Made by a program: the position numbers and the translations under genes
Part shown: in pieces, positions 29,529 to 38,585 of the stretch
Position numbering within the stretch: the first letter of the stretch is position 1
Layout: each line of letters begins with the position of its first letter
Notes under the pieces: generated by a model
The model's input: only the letters and a program-made list of their open reading frames with translations
What the model was told of the DNA's origin: nothing
Databases searched by the model: none
DNA from: Polynucleobacter sp. TUM22923
GTDB taxonomy: Bacteria > Pseudomonadota > Gammaproteobacteria > Burkholderiales > Burkholderiaceae
Reading direction: 5' to 3'
Length of the DNA: 64,000 nt
Assembly (NCBI RefSeq): GCF_030295705.1
Contig: NZ_AP027274.1
Location: 1,550,001-1,614,000 of the forward strand

Positions 29529-31211
29529 TGTTGTAGTACTCACTCCTTGATACGCTTCTTGTCTGTAAATACCAGTCACTCCTAAGCGTTGATTCTTAGC
29601 AACATCATAGTAAGCACCAATAGAAGCTGTTGGACGAGTTTTAACTGGATTACTGTTGAAGTTAATTGGGGTTAAACCAGTCACTCCTGTAGCAGAGTAA
29701 GAACCGTTCGCTGTATTGGTATCTGTTTCTACACCAGCACTTGCCATTAAGGTTGTTTGTGGAATGCCGTTATACCTAGCACCCACACCAGCTAATGCGG
29801 TTGTAGCGTTGGTATTAAGTGCTGAGTAAGTAAGTGGTGCTGTGACTGCTGTACTAGTACCTTCTGTATAGCCACCCATATTGTTCTGGGTATAACGAAC
29901 ACCAGCGTATGGACTAACGATGACATTGTCAGCCACACCAAAGCCATACTTCACAACAGCTTGTGCACCTTGACTGTTTAACTGTGAACCACCAGAGCCA
30001 GCTTCACTGGTACCAACAACACTACGAGTTACTGTGGTGTTCTTTTGTCCATAAGCGGCTGTTACTTTGACTTCCGTACCAGTGCCATCTAAACGCTCAT
30101 TCCAAGCACCGAATACGCCAATGAGTGGGGTGTTGTTACCTAGGTTTACTGTGGATCCTGCGTTGTTTACTGAGAGGTTCTGGTCAGCATAGGCACCAAT
30201 ACGAATACTAGGTTTGACTCTGTAAGCAGCGATTAATAAACCACTCGTATTGTTTAAACCATTGGCTGCTGATACCGCAGTATTACGTCCACCAGCACTT
30301 ACGCACACATTGTTATCACCAAATACATCACAGTCGTAACTAAAGCTATTGGATAGTACGGAGTTTTGTAGGGTGTAAGTATTTTGAAGGGCTGATGCGG
30401 TGTTGGCTAGGGAGGCTTAGGTATCGGTGGTTGAAGCGCCTGTAACAATTAAGTCCCAAATGCTGCCAGAAGAGTTATTTAGGCGCCAAGTAAAACCGTT
30501 GTAATTACCTGCAGTAGTGCCAGCCAGATTAGCAGACGTCATGCCAGAGAGAACTCTTGAGTAAGTGCCTTTTGCAATAACCGAGGCGGCTACTCCGTTG
30601 ACTCCACCAGCGTAGATTCCAAAGTTGGTAGAGCCTGTAACGCTGATACCTGATAACTGTCCATAGTTAATGGCGGAGTTGATGATGATGTTGTAGTTTG
30701 TGGGTAGGGCACCTTTATAAGTTAACGCACCGTTTGTGTTGCCAACCCCTTGAGCATTATTAAGGTTGGTAATTGTGCCATTGTTATTAATTCCCTCAGT
30801 AAGTCCTGTAATCGTGCCAGTATTATTTAGAGTGCCAATCAATGAACCTGGATCGTTATATACGCCAGAGCTACCACCTATAATCCTGCCATTATTATTA
30901 AGTAAGCTAATGCTGCCCGAGGAGTTATTCCAAATTCCATCTAGGGTGTTGCCACTATTTAAAATATCCCCATTATTGATAATTACAAGTCCTGTTTTAC
31001 CTTCGCTAGCTATCCCATATTCACTGTTATTGTTAATAGATCCTGTGGAGGTAACTGTAAAACAAAGATTGTCGGAGGTGATACTTTGCTTGCCTGAAAT
31101 GGAGCTTGACACAGTAGTAGTGCCACCAGTACAAGTTTGCGCCTTTATTCCACCAGAAAATATAGCCGCACTAGACAGCATTAACACTAAGAAAATATTC
31201 TTTAATTTCAT
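29499..31211 (-). pseudogene. autotransporter (type V secretion) with internal stop
   Basis: Frame-consistent halves give one 570-codon gene broken by a single TAA at 30417-30419. Residues 1-24 form a signal peptide (IFLVLMLSSAAIFSGG). The passenger has Asn/Gly-rich beta-helix-like repeats (NNGDILNSGN, NNNGRIIGGSSG, NNTGTITGLTEG). After the stop comes a C-terminal beta-barrel domain with alternating strands (SGLLIAAYRVKPSIRIGAY, AVVKYGFGVADNVIVSPYAG, RLGVTGIYRQEAY), ending at the membrane in MATYTVGL. The stop sits where CAA (Gln) is likely, one C-to-T change. The protein would normally be exposed on the cell surface. Its last codons lie within the 566-bp repeat. Confidence 0.85.
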
Positions 31212-31321
31212 TTCAACACCTAATAATAGTTATTTTTTTCACTTCAATTATTTTCAAAAATAATATCACTAGTTAGCTGTACAGCTAATAAATATTTTAT
31301 AAAATCTGCCTATTAATGGTG

Positions 31322-32380
31322 CGTAGATTCAAACACGAAGTGCAACACGGTTTAAGGACTGCATAAACACTTCATTGGGGGTTTTAAATCCCAACCTCTT
31401 ACGAGGTCGGTTATTAAGCTTGCTTTCAATCATTCTAAGCTCCTCATCAGTTACGGTGGATAAAGGCCTCTTTTTGGGGATGTATTGCCTTAGTAAGCCA
31501 TTGAAGTTTTCATTAGAACCGCGTTGCCAACTGGCAAAAGGATCAGCAAAGTAGGTGGTGGATTGCAGTGCTGTATCAATCCGGGCGTGCTCGGCAAATT
31601 CCTTTCCGTTGTCATAAGTTAGTGTTTTGACCTTAGCTTGATAGGGGGCCAGTCCTTCAATAATGGCGTTACCTACCAGGGTCGAAGTTTTATTGGGTAC
31701 TTTGGCTAGAACAGCATAACCACTCTTGCGCTCCACTAAGGTCACAATAGCTTGTTTGTGCGCTGCCCCAATCACGGTATCGCCTTCCCAGTGACCGACT
31801 TGAGATCTGGCTTCAATATGCTCTGGGCGCTCACTAATCGGCCTTCTGCCTACGATCTGGCCTCGTCGATCCCGGCCACTGGCATAGCGCTTTTTACGTT
31901 TCTTTTGACAGCGTAACTGCTGGTAAAGAGTGCCACCAGCGGCTTTATCAGCATAAACATGGCGATAGATGGTCTCATGGCTAATCCCTACAACATCTGC
32001 GATTTGCTCAGGGCTCCATTGGTCTTGTAGGTACTCTACCGTTTGATCCCAATCAGCTGGGGTGATTTGGGTAGCATTACGAGAGCCTAGGGAGCGTTCC
32101 TCTGCTAATAAACAGGCTTGTCTCGGTCGATATCCTCTGCCTCCGGTATTGCGAGATAGCTCTCGGCCAATGGTCGACTTATGTCGATTCATGAGCTGGG
32201 CGATCTGGCTTTGGGTTTTTCCGTCTTTCATGAGGATATAAATCTGATATCGTTCTTCTTGGCTAAGGTGTTGATAGGTCATGGCTACTTTGACTTGCAG
32301 GTCTAGAAACTATGGATACTAAAATATCCTTAGCCACTAGCTCTAATTGATCAAAGTTGCACTTCGTAGTTGAATTCACC
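31322..32380 (-). mobile_element. IS30-family element, copy 1 (1059 bp)
   Basis: Imperfect terminal inverted repeats (about 20 of 25 bp match, inner core ACGAAGTGCAAC) and a 3-bp target duplication GTG on both sides (31319-31321, 32381-32383). Length and transposase equal those of the copy at 52543-53601. It lies inside the moaC element, downstream of the autotransporter. Confidence 0.93.
31329..32282 (-). CDS. IS30-family transposase, copy 1
   Basis: A 317-residue DDE transposase. The N-terminus MTYQHLSQEERYQIYILMKD and SQIAQLMNRHKSTIGRELSR is the IS30 HTH; the second region HVYADKAAGGTLYQQLRC is IS30-like; catalytic residues lie in GHWEGDTVIG, LTYDNGKEFAEH and SNENFNGLLRQYIPK. The translated sequence equals the second copy residue for residue, implying recent transposition or gene conversion. 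Confidence 0.96.
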   Translation of the reverse strand: MTYQHLSQEERYQIYILMKDGKTQSQIAQLMNRHKSTIGRELSRNTGGRGYRPRQACLLAEERSLGSRNATQITPADWDQTVEYLQDQWSPEQIADVVGISHETIYRHVYADKAAGGTLYQQLRCQKKRKKRYASGRDRRGQIVGRRPISERPEHIEARSQVGHWEGDTVIGAAHKQAIVTLVERKSGYAVLAKVPNKTSTLVGNAIIEGLAPYQAKVKTLTYDNGKEFAEHARIDTALQSTTYFADPFASWQRGSNENFNGLLRQYIPKKRPLSTVTDEELRMIESKLNNRPRKRLGFKTPNEVFMQSLNRVALRV

Positions 32381-32413
32381 GTGCAAAACATCGTGCAAAG
32401 AACCTTTTTAACT

Positions 32414-32459
32414 AAAAGCAGTGTTTTTCTAGCCTAAACACTCAAAAAACACTGCTTTT
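32414..32459. terminator. 15-bp perfect inverted repeat at the element right end
   Basis: AAAAGCAGTGTTTTT (32414-32428) is matched by its exact complement at 32445-32459 with a 16-nt loop. AT-rich flanks give terminator-like tracts on both sides. It lies between the IS30 copy and the right attachment repeat. Confidence 0.6.
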
Positions 32460-32826
32460 GTATAAACCCCCCACTCTGCTACCCCCAAACCTCCAGCCAG
32501 ATTGCCTTCCAAGCTCTCTGCTGCCATATCTTTAGGAGCCAGTGATAATGAAGGTCGTTCAAAATAATGCTCTCCCACTGTGCAAAACCTAGTGCGTAGA
32601 TAAATTTAAGTACCTAAACCGAAAAGTTGGTGTATAGGGTCATTAAAAAGGGTGCTTTTAAAACGCATATGCGGTACCCCCCCTTCCAGTATGAAGGTTC
32701 AAATACGCTTCGTGGTACATTCATCTCTGGCCCAAATTGGGCCCAATAGTATTTATTCAAACCAGTAGAATTGCGCTCTATAAAGTTTTAAGTTTTTCGT
32801 AATTGCTTGTTTTTATTAGGTTTTTC
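32460..32826. other. non-coding right arm of the moaC element
   Basis: No convincing gene is seen in this stretch. It contains a palindrome GGCCCAA-A-TTGGGCC (32729-32743) and the 9-mer GGGCCCAAT (32739-32747), which also occurs next to the left end at 21562-21570. These are candidate integrase arm sites; the assignment is inference. Confidence 0.5.
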
Positions 32827-32955
32827 ACCGCTGTCCAAGTTGCCCTCCTCACGATTTATGACATGGCTAAAGCAGTTGATAGGGGCATGGTCATGGGCGA
32901 TGTTCACCTACTAGAAAAGAGTGGTGGCAAGTCTGGGGAGTGGAAAGCAGCTTAA
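32827..32955 (+). pseudogene. moaC 3' remnant, right attachment repeat (attR)
   Basis: An exact copy of moaC codons 116 to stop, without promoter or start codon. This is the original chromosomal gene end, displaced by insertion of the element. The host terminator at 32987-33011 follows it. Confidence 0.93.
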
Positions 32956-32986
32956 ATGCTTCGTTTCTAGTGCACCTCAGATAAAC

Positions 32987-33011
32987 AAAGGTCACCCAAA
33001 GGGTGACCTTT
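32987..33011. terminator. terminator after the moaC remnant, shared with the pilin gene
   Basis: AAAGGTCACCC (32987-32997) and GGGTGACCTTT (33001-33011) form an 11-bp stem with a 3-nt loop followed by TTT; it lies between the convergent moaC end and the pilin gene. Confidence 0.8.
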
Positions 33012-33040
33012 TACTTGCTGAATTAAGTTACTTAATGCGC

Positions 33041-33616
33041 TTACTTTCTGCCAGTAATGCGGCATTCTGACGGTAAAAGCTGTGGCAATAAGCTTGTTTC
33101 AGTCGATCTGCACGACCATCCTCCAGCCCAAGTTGTACCCTCCGGCTTGGACAAATCAATCATCCTTGGAATATTGCTATCTGGGTCATTTGTTGGAATA
33201 AGGTGAAGTGTATTTTTGCCGTCTGGGGCAACGTTACTTTGATAGTCGATCTCAATTGCTCCGGATGGGGTAATCTCAATGAGCTTGACGCTGCGAGTGG
33301 TAACAAATGTAAATGATCCATCTGTCGCCTCATTCATCGGCGCCGTTCCACGACTCGCAAAAGCTTCTGTCACAGCCAACTTTGCACTTGAGGATAAGTT
33401 CATTCCTTCCACGATGCGACTGCGTGCAATGTAATCCTGATACTGAGGTACCGCTACGGCAACAAGGATGCCGATGATGGCAACTACCACCATCACTTCA
33501 ATTAGGGTGAAGCCTGATTCTGACTGGCCTTGTGTTTGTTGTGTTTGTTGTGTTTGTTGTGTTGGTTGCTGTTTTGGTTGCCGTTTGGACTGCTGTATTT
33601 GTACTGACATTTCCAT
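33041..33616 (-). CDS. type IV pilin-like protein with long Gln-rich leader
   Basis: The processing and assembly motif is clear: G35-F36-TLIEVMVVVAIIGILVAVAV, with Glu at mature position 5, followed by YQDYIARSR as in PilA-like major pilins. The mature part is about 156 residues with two C-terminal cysteines (WSCRST, PSECRI) that may form the D-region disulfide. The leader is unusual: 35 residues before the cleavage site, made of Gln/Lys/Thr with QTQ-type repeats encoded by four 9-bp tandem units (33533-33568), where type IVa leaders usually have fewer than 10. The start is ATG 33616 behind GGAG. No other pilus gene is close. Confidence 0.88.
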   Translation of the reverse strand: MEMSVQIQQSKRQPKQQPTQQTQQTQQTQGQSESGFTLIEVMVVVAIIGILVAVAVPQYQDYIARSRIVEGMNLSSSAKLAVTEAFASRGTAPMNEATDGSFTFVTTRSVKLIEITPSGAIEIDYQSNVAPDGKNTLHLIPTNDPDSNIPRMIDLSKPEGTTWAGGWSCRSTETSLLPQLLPSECRITGRK

Positions 33617-33685
33617 AAGCTCCGGTGGTTAAATACCTTATCATCCAGTCTATACCGAACAGATTCAAGGTGCTTAAATGTCAGA

Positions 33686-33710
33686 AAAGCCGGCTTTAAG
33701 GGCCGGCTTT
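33686..33710 (-). terminator. terminator after terC-like gene
   Basis: AAAGCCGGC (33686-33694) and GCCGGCTTT (33702-33710) form a 9-bp stem with T tracts on both strands, 23 bp after the terC stop codon. Confidence 0.82.
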
Positions 33711-33732
33711 TTCAGATTAGTACGCAAGATAC

Positions 33733-34440
33733 TTAATGGGCGTGTTTGCCAGCATTCTTTTTCTTTAAATAAGTACCGACCAAGATGACAATCGCTACGC
33801 CAATGACCTCAAATGCCAGTTTTGCATCGCCAAGCGCTTCCTGAATACTATCCTTGATCGCAGGATCATCAACCAGCATACCGCCGGCTAATAAACCTAG
33901 TAGACCAGCACCTAAAGTAATAATGACTGGAAAGCGATCCATCACCTTAAGCAACATAGCGCTACCAAAGATGATTAAGGGAATGGACATACCTAAACCG
34001 ATAATCAACAGTAAAAGTTGTGTTTCTTGCGGGCCTTTTTGAGCTGCAGCAGCAACTGCTAAGACGTTATCCAAGCTCATTACTAAGTCAGCAATCAAGA
34101 TCGTACGAATAGCCGCCCAAATACTGGACTCGCCTTTCATATCCTCTTCGCCACCACTATCGGATAACAATTGAATGCCGATATAGAGCAAGAGCAAAGC
34201 ACCCACAATTTTTAAGTAAGGTAATGACAGTAATGCTACTGCAGTAATGGTCAGTACAACGCGCAAAACAATGGCGGCAGCGCTACCCCAGAAAATAGCT
34301 TTCTTTTGTTGTGCAGGGGGCAAGTTGCGTGATGCCAAGGCAATCACCACGGCGTTGTCGCCAGATAAGAGGATGTTAGCAACAATGATTGAGAGTAGTG
34401 CCGCCCAAAATGTCGCGTCTGAGAATGCTGAAAAATCCAT
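33733..34440 (-). CDS. TerC/YjbE-family integral membrane protein
   Basis: A 235-residue inner-membrane protein with about seven hydrophobic segments. The two family signature repeats NILLSGDNAVVIALA (helix 1) and DLVMSLDNVLAVAAA (helix 4) with paired Asp/Asn are visible. The family includes manganese exporters and proteins supporting exoenzyme metalation; manganese homeostasis is the best guess. The ATG at 34440 follows GGAGAC. The 97-bp upstream region is too short for a manganese riboswitch and I see none. Confidence 0.88.
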   Translation of the reverse strand: MDFSAFSDATFWAALLSIIVANILLSGDNAVVIALASRNLPPAQQKKAIFWGSAAAIVLRVVLTITAVALLSLPYLKIVGALLLLYIGIQLLSDSGGEEDMKGESSIWAAIRTILIADLVMSLDNVLAVAAAAQKGPQETQLLLLIIGLGMSIPLIIFGSAMLLKVMDRFPVIITLGAGLLGLLAGGMLVDDPAIKDSIQEALGDAKLAFEVIGVAIVILVGTYLKKKNAGKHAH

Positions 34441-34492
34441 ATTGTCTCCGTATTTCTTAATATTTTAGTTTTAACTACAGGGTGCTACAAAA

Positions 34493-34516
34493 GACATGCC
34501 GACGAATCAGCATGTC
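34493..34516 (-). terminator. terminator of sucC-sucD
   Basis: GACATGC (34493-34499) pairs with GCATGTC (34510-34516). On the minus strand the stem is followed by TTTT, 22 bp after the sucD stop. Confidence 0.75.
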
Positions 34517-34537
34517 AATTTACTCATAAGACCACAA

Positions 34538-35431
34538 TTACAACATAGCTTTAAGCAAGGCTGCCATTTCTGACGGATTTCGAGTGACTTTGAAGCCGCA
34601 CTCCTCCATCACTTCAAGCTTGGCATCTGCAGTATCTGCACCACCAGAGATCAGTGCCCCTGCATGGCCCATACGCTTGCCTGGAGGCGCTGTGACACCA
34701 GCAATAAAACCAACTACCGGCTTCTTCATATTATCCTTACACCAAAGCGCAGCTTCTGCCTCGTCTGGTCCGCCGATCTCACCAATCATGATGACGGCAT
34801 CGGTTTCGGGATCTTCATTAAACATCTTCATGATGTCAATGTGCTTCAAGCCATTAATGGGATCACCGCCAATACCAACCGCAGTCGATTGACCTAGGCC
34901 AATTGATGTTAATTGACCCACTGCTTCATAAGTTAAGGTACCCGAACGACTAACAACACCAATGCGGCCCTTCTTATGAATATGGCCGGGCATGATGCCA
35001 ATCTTAATTTCGTCTGGGGTAATAATCCCAGGGCAATTAGGGCCCAGCAGTAGCGTCTTCTTACCACCCGCCGCTTCTTTAGTTGTCATCTTATTACGTA
35101 ACTCCAGCATATCCTTAACTGGAATACCTTCTGTAATGCAGATCACGAAATCTAAGTCAGCCTCAACTGCTTCCCAGATTGCAGCAGCGGCGCCAGGAGG
35201 CGGAACGTAAATAACCGAAGTAGTTGCCCCTGTTTGCTCGGCAGCTTCTTTCACCGTCCCATAAATTGGAATGTTGAAAATAGACTCGCCTGCTTTTTTA
35301 GGATTGACGCCAGCGACAAAACAATTTTTACCATTTGCGTATTCCTGGCACTTTTCAGTATGAAACTGTCCAGTTTTTCCAGTAATACCTTGCGTAATAA
35401 CTCTTGTATTTTTGTTAACCAAAATAGACAT
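34538..35431 (-). CDS. sucD: succinyl-CoA synthetase alpha subunit
   Basis: The alpha subunit carries the phospho-histidine of succinyl-CoA synthetase, the substrate-level phosphorylation step of the TCA cycle. The 297-residue protein has TRVITQGITGKTGQFH (CoA-binding Rossmann), LLGPNCPGIITP, SRSGTLTYEAVGQLT, and GKRMGHAGALISGG with the active-site histidine. It follows sucC after 14 bp. The last segment (NPSEMAALLKAML) is complete. Confidence 0.98.
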   Translation of the reverse strand: MSILVNKNTRVITQGITGKTGQFHTEKCQEYANGKNCFVAGVNPKKAGESIFNIPIYGTVKEAAEQTGATTSVIYVPPPGAAAAIWEAVEADLDFVICITEGIPVKDMLELRNKMTTKEAAGGKKTLLLGPNCPGIITPDEIKIGIMPGHIHKKGRIGVVSRSGTLTYEAVGQLTSIGLGQSTAVGIGGDPINGLKHIDIMKMFNEDPETDAVIMIGEIGGPDEAEAALWCKDNMKKPVVGFIAGVTAPPGKRMGHAGALISGGADTADAKLEVMEECGFKVTRNPSEMAALLKAML

Positions 35432-35445
35432 ATTGATTTCCTTGA

Positions 35446-36615
35446 TTATTTATTTTTAGCAACGGCAGCAACTACTTTCGTAGCCGCTTCAGCCATTGAA
35501 TCGGCGCTAATGATAGGCAAGCCTGAGTCTGCAAGTATTTTCTTGCCTAGATCTTCGTTGGTGCCCTTCATTCGCACAACCAAAGGAACTGTTAAGTTCA
35601 CTGCCTTACAAGCAGTAACTACGCCATCAGCAATCACATCACAACGCATGATGCCGCCAAAAATATTAACCAGAATCGCTTCCACACTCTTGTTCTTGAG
35701 CATGATTTTAAAAGCCTCTGTAACCTTCTCTGCTGTAGCGCCACCGCCTACATCTAGGAAGTTGGCTGGCTCGCCACCGAACAATTTAATGGTGTCCATT
35801 GTTGCCATTGCTAAGCCCGCGCCATTTACTAAACAGCCAATATTGCCGTCTAGTGAGATATACGCTAAATCGAACTTAGAAGCCTCAATTTCTGCAGCAT
35901 CTTCTTCATCAATATCGCGATACGCTACGATTTCTGGATGACGATATAGAGCGTTCGGATCAAAATTAAATTTAGCATCTAACGCTTTGATCTTGCCATT
36001 ACCTTCTAAGATTAGTGGATTGATTTCCACTAGTGAGGCATCGGTTTCCCAATACGTTTTGTAAAGATTTTTAAATACTTCACTAGCCATTGGAATTGAG
36101 GCATCAGGAACGCCAATTCCATTTGCAATGATTAGGCAGTCAGCATCGGTTAATCCAATAAGAGGATCGACAAACACTTTAATAATTTTTTCTGGGTGTG
36201 ATTCTGCAACCTCTTCAATATCCATGCCGCCTTCGCTAGACGCCATGATCACGTTCTTTTGGGTGCCACGATCAGTCACAATACTGAAGTAGTACTCTTT
36301 TTTAATATCTGCGCCATCTTCAATTAAGAGGCGATTGACCTTTTGGCCTTCTGGTCCTGTTTGATGGGTTTTTAACTGCATACCCATAATTTCAGAAGCG
36401 TATTTCTTTACTTCATCCATACTTCTGGCTAGCTTTACGCCACCGCCTTTACCTCGACCACCTGCATGAATCTGGGCTTTGACTACCCATACTGGGCCGC
36501 CCAATGTTTCAGCAGCTTTTACTGCCTCATCAACAGTAAATGCAGGGATGCCATTTGGAACAGGCACATTAAATTGGCGTAGTAGCTCTTTGCCTTGGTA
36601 CTCATGAATTTTCAT
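35446..36615 (-). CDS. sucC: succinyl-CoA synthetase beta subunit
   Basis: The nucleotide-binding subunit of succinyl-CoA synthetase. The 389-residue ATP-grasp protein begins [20 protein letters not shown], with [35 protein letters not shown] and the C-terminal [15 protein letters not shown] segment. It is the first gene of sucCD. The 187 bp upstream, before recX, contains no gene; I see no firm promoter match there. Confidence 0.98.
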   Translation of the reverse strand: MKIHEYQGKELLRQFNVPVPNGIPAFTVDEAVKAAETLGGPVWVVKAQIHAGGRGKGGGVKLARSMDEVKKYASEIMGMQLKTHQTGPEGQKVNRLLIEDGADIKKEYYFSIVTDRGTQKNVIMASSEGGMDIEEVAESHPEKIIKVFVDPLIGLTDADCLIIANGIGVPDASIPMASEVFKNLYKTYWETDASLVEINPLILEGNGKIKALDAKFNFDPNALYRHPEIVAYRDIDEEDAAEIEASKFDLAYISLDGNIGCLVNGAGLAMATMDTIKLFGGEPANFLDVGGGATAEKVTEAFKIMLKNKSVEAILVNIFGGIMRCDVIADGVVTACKAVNLTVPLVVRMKGTNEDLGKKILADSGLPIISADSMAEAATKVVAAVAKNK

Positions 36616-36802
36616 TATTACTCCTGAATCAGTGTCTTTTTAGAAGGCGATGAGGATTTTCAAAGCCGGATTTACTTTTCTGGCACTTCTGCACAATGTA
36701 AATCTGTAGAGAACAAAAGTTTAGTAAATTCGGCAAATATCCAAGCTTAGTAGTCTAGCATGCTGCAATGCCGCAATAAGCTGTGCAAACTCCGTATTTC
36801 CC

Positions 36803-37372
36803 CTAATTGGAGCGTCCTGTGACTACCCTAGACACAACATCTGAGCTAAATCCTTTCGAAGCCAGAAAACGGTACTGCCGGGCCTTCTCTTTTTGCTCTT
36901 GAGCAACAATGCCAAACTTACGCAGCCACAGTGCATGTGCACGCTGAAACTCTGTTTCTTTTAGGGATCTCAAGAGCTCTGTAGTCTTACTGCTATCGAC
37001 GCCTGCCTGCTGCAGCTCATCTTGTATTTTTCTAGTGCCAAAGCGTTCACTACGTCGTCTAACTAGCGCCTCTGCAAATCGCTGATCTGACAACCACCCT
37101 CTTGCCTCAAAATCATTTAATACTTCTTCTATCTGAATACTTAAGGGTTTAGCTGGAATGCAATTCGCTGAATCAGAATCCTCTGATTCTTGGCTACCTG
37201 AGCTAGCCTCCTCCGATTTTGCTCGAGTACGCTGTAGCTTTAACGATCTAGCAACTGATTCTTCTAACTTTGCCCCCAGGCTCTTGCGGGAATATTCGCA
37301 CATTGATAAAAAGCGCAAAGCCCGAGCTTTGAGACTCGGGCTTTGCTTATCTTTACCGCCTAGCTCTGACAT
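36803..37372 (-). CDS. recX: RecA regulator RecX
   Basis: RecX binds RecA filaments and limits their activity. The 189-residue protein has the three-helix repeats: ARALRFLSMCEYSRKSLGAKL near the N-terminus, IEEVLNDFEARGWLSDQRFAEALVRRRSERFGTRKIQDELQQ in the middle, and YRFLASKGFSSDVVSRVV at the end. Between repeat one and two it has an extra Ser/Glu-rich linker (about residues 43-75), longer than in typical RecX. It starts 7 bp after the recA stop. A strong terminator hairpin lies inside its first 20 codons, which should make RecX much scarcer than RecA. Confidence 0.93.
   Translation of the reverse strand: MSELGGKDKQSPSLKARALRFLSMCEYSRKSLGAKLEESVARSLKLQRTRAKSEEASSGSQESEDSDSANCIPAKPLSIQIEEVLNDFEARGWLSDQRFAEALVRRRSERFGTRKIQDELQQAGVDSSKTTELLRSLKETEFQRAHALWLRKFGIVAQEQKEKARQYRFLASKGFSSDVVSRVVTGRSN
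37315..37346 (-). terminator. recA terminator embedded in the recX coding sequence
   Basis: GCAAAGCCCGAG and CTCGGGCTTTGC form a 12-bp perfect stem with an 8-nt loop. On the minus strand the stem is followed by GCTTTTT. It therefore has the form of an intrinsic terminator, 34-65 bp downstream of the recA stop and within recX codons 9-20. Confidence 0.78.
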
Positions 37373-37379
37373 GGAACGA

Positions 37380-38468
37380 CTACGCTTCCTCTTCTTCGCT
37401 CACAACGTCACTAACAATTGCCGTTCCTGCCTTCACGCCCAACTTCGCACGAATTTTTGTTTCAATATCAATCGCGATTGCTGGATTTTCTTTCAAGAAC
37501 TCGCGCACGTTATCTTTACCTTGACCGATGCGATCTCCGTTGTAGCTATACCAAGAACCAGATTTTTCAACGATATCCGCCTCAACGCCCATATCAATAA
37601 TCTCACCTTCTCTTGAGATGCCAGCGCCGTACATGATGTCAAAAATTGCCTCACGAAACGGAGGGGATACCTTATTCTTCACCACTTTAACGCGAGTCTC
37701 GTTGCCGACAATTTCATCACCCTTCTTGATGCTACCAATGCGACGAATATCTAAGCGCATAGAGGCATAGAACTTCAGCGCATTACCGCCAGTAGTAGTC
37801 TCTGGGGAGCCAAACATCACGCCAATTTTCATTCGAATTTGGTTAATAAAAATTACCGTCGTATTCGTTCGCTTGATTGCACCAGTCAGTTTACGTAAAG
37901 CCTGACTCATCAAACGCGCTTGCAATCCTGGCAAGGAATCGCCCATGTCACCCTCGATCTCAGCCCTTGGAACCAACGCGGCCACTGAGTCGATCACAAT
38001 GAGGTCAATTGAACCGGAGCGCACTAACGCATCTGCGATTTCTAATGCTTGCTCACCTGTATCTGGCTGAGAAATTAATAAATTATTGACATCTACGCCT
38101 AGGCGTGAAGCGTACTGAACATCTAAGGCATGCTCAGCGTCAATGAAGGCACATGTACCGCCGATCTTTTGCATTTCTGCAATTGCATGCAGGGTTAATG
38201 TCGTTTTGCCTGAAGACTCGGGACCATAAATCTCGATTACACGACCACGTGCTAAACCGCCAACTCCTAAAGCGATGTCTAGGCCCAAGGAACCGCTTGA
38301 AACCACCTGAATATCTTGGTTAATTTCTGCATCGCCCAATCTCATGATTGAGCCTTTACCGAACTGCTTCTCAATTTGCGCCAAAGCTGCACTTAATGCT
38401 TTTTGCTTATCTCCGCTCATTCCGTCAAACTCTGATGAGGCTGATTTTTTCTTATCATCCAAGGCCAT
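37380..38468 (-). CDS. recA: recombinase RecA
   Basis: RecA forms nucleoprotein filaments for homologous recombination and for SOS induction by cleavage of LexA. The 362-residue protein has the Walker [20 protein letters not shown], loop L1 region [20 protein letters not shown] and loop L2 [29 protein letters not shown] chose ATG 38468 (MALDDKKKS) because AAGGAA precedes it; frames starting upstream at 38531 or 38567 are open but extend toward or across the LexA box. The gene heads a recA-recX operon. Confidence 0.98.
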   Translation of the reverse strand: MALDDKKKSASSEFDGMSGDKQKALSAALAQIEKQFGKGSIMRLGDAEINQDIQVVSSGSLGLDIALGVGGLARGRVIEIYGPESSGKTTLTLHAIAEMQKIGGTCAFIDAEHALDVQYASRLGVDVNNLLISQPDTGEQALEIADALVRSGSIDLIVIDSVAALVPRAEIEGDMGDSLPGLQARLMSQALRKLTGAIKRTNTTVIFINQIRMKIGVMFGSPETTTGGNALKFYASMRLDIRRIGSIKKGDEIVGNETRVKVVKNKVSPPFREAIFDIMYGAGISREGEIIDMGVEADIVEKSGSWYSYNGDRIGQGKDNVREFLKENPAIAIDIETKIRAKLGVKAGTAIVSDVVSEEEEA

Positions 38469-38537
38469 GTTAAATTCCTTTTCGCTATTTAGAGGGCTTT
38501 TTCCTGCTGATTTTTTGTTTTTAAAGGTCATGCGAGT

Positions 38538-38557
38538 TACTGTATATAAAAACAGTA
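38538..38557 (-). promoter_or_regulatory. LexA (SOS) box of recA
   Basis: The sequence fits CTGT-N8-ACAG with TA on both sides (TACTGT...ACAGTA), the gamma/betaproteobacterial LexA consensus. It lies about 72 bp upstream of the chosen recA start, in the right place to repress transcription. Confidence 0.92.
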
Positions 38558-38585
38558 CTATTTGCAAGCGTCTTTTACGTACTTA

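Larger units (their letters stand above)
21387..32955. mobile_element. integrative element inserted in the 3' end of moaC
   Basis: Two perfect 129-bp direct repeats (21387-21515, 32827-32955), equal to the last 43 codons plus stop of moaC, bound an 11.4-kb segment whose first gene is a tyrosine integrase facing away from moaC. Inside are an open PrimPol and RecA-fold helicase pair, a Cys/His gene in two copies within a 566-bp repeat, a family-A DNA polymerase remnant, a truncated P4-type primase-helicase, an autotransporter with a nonsense codon, and two IS elements. I see no capsid, tail, terminase, relaxase or conjugation gene. It is therefore either a satellite-like or plasmid-like integrative element, or a strongly decayed prophage. 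Interior genes look AT-richer than the flanks. Confidence 0.92.

Noticed and set aside
30766..31263. 165-codon plus-strand frame
   Set aside because: Antisense shadow of the autotransporter passenger repeats.
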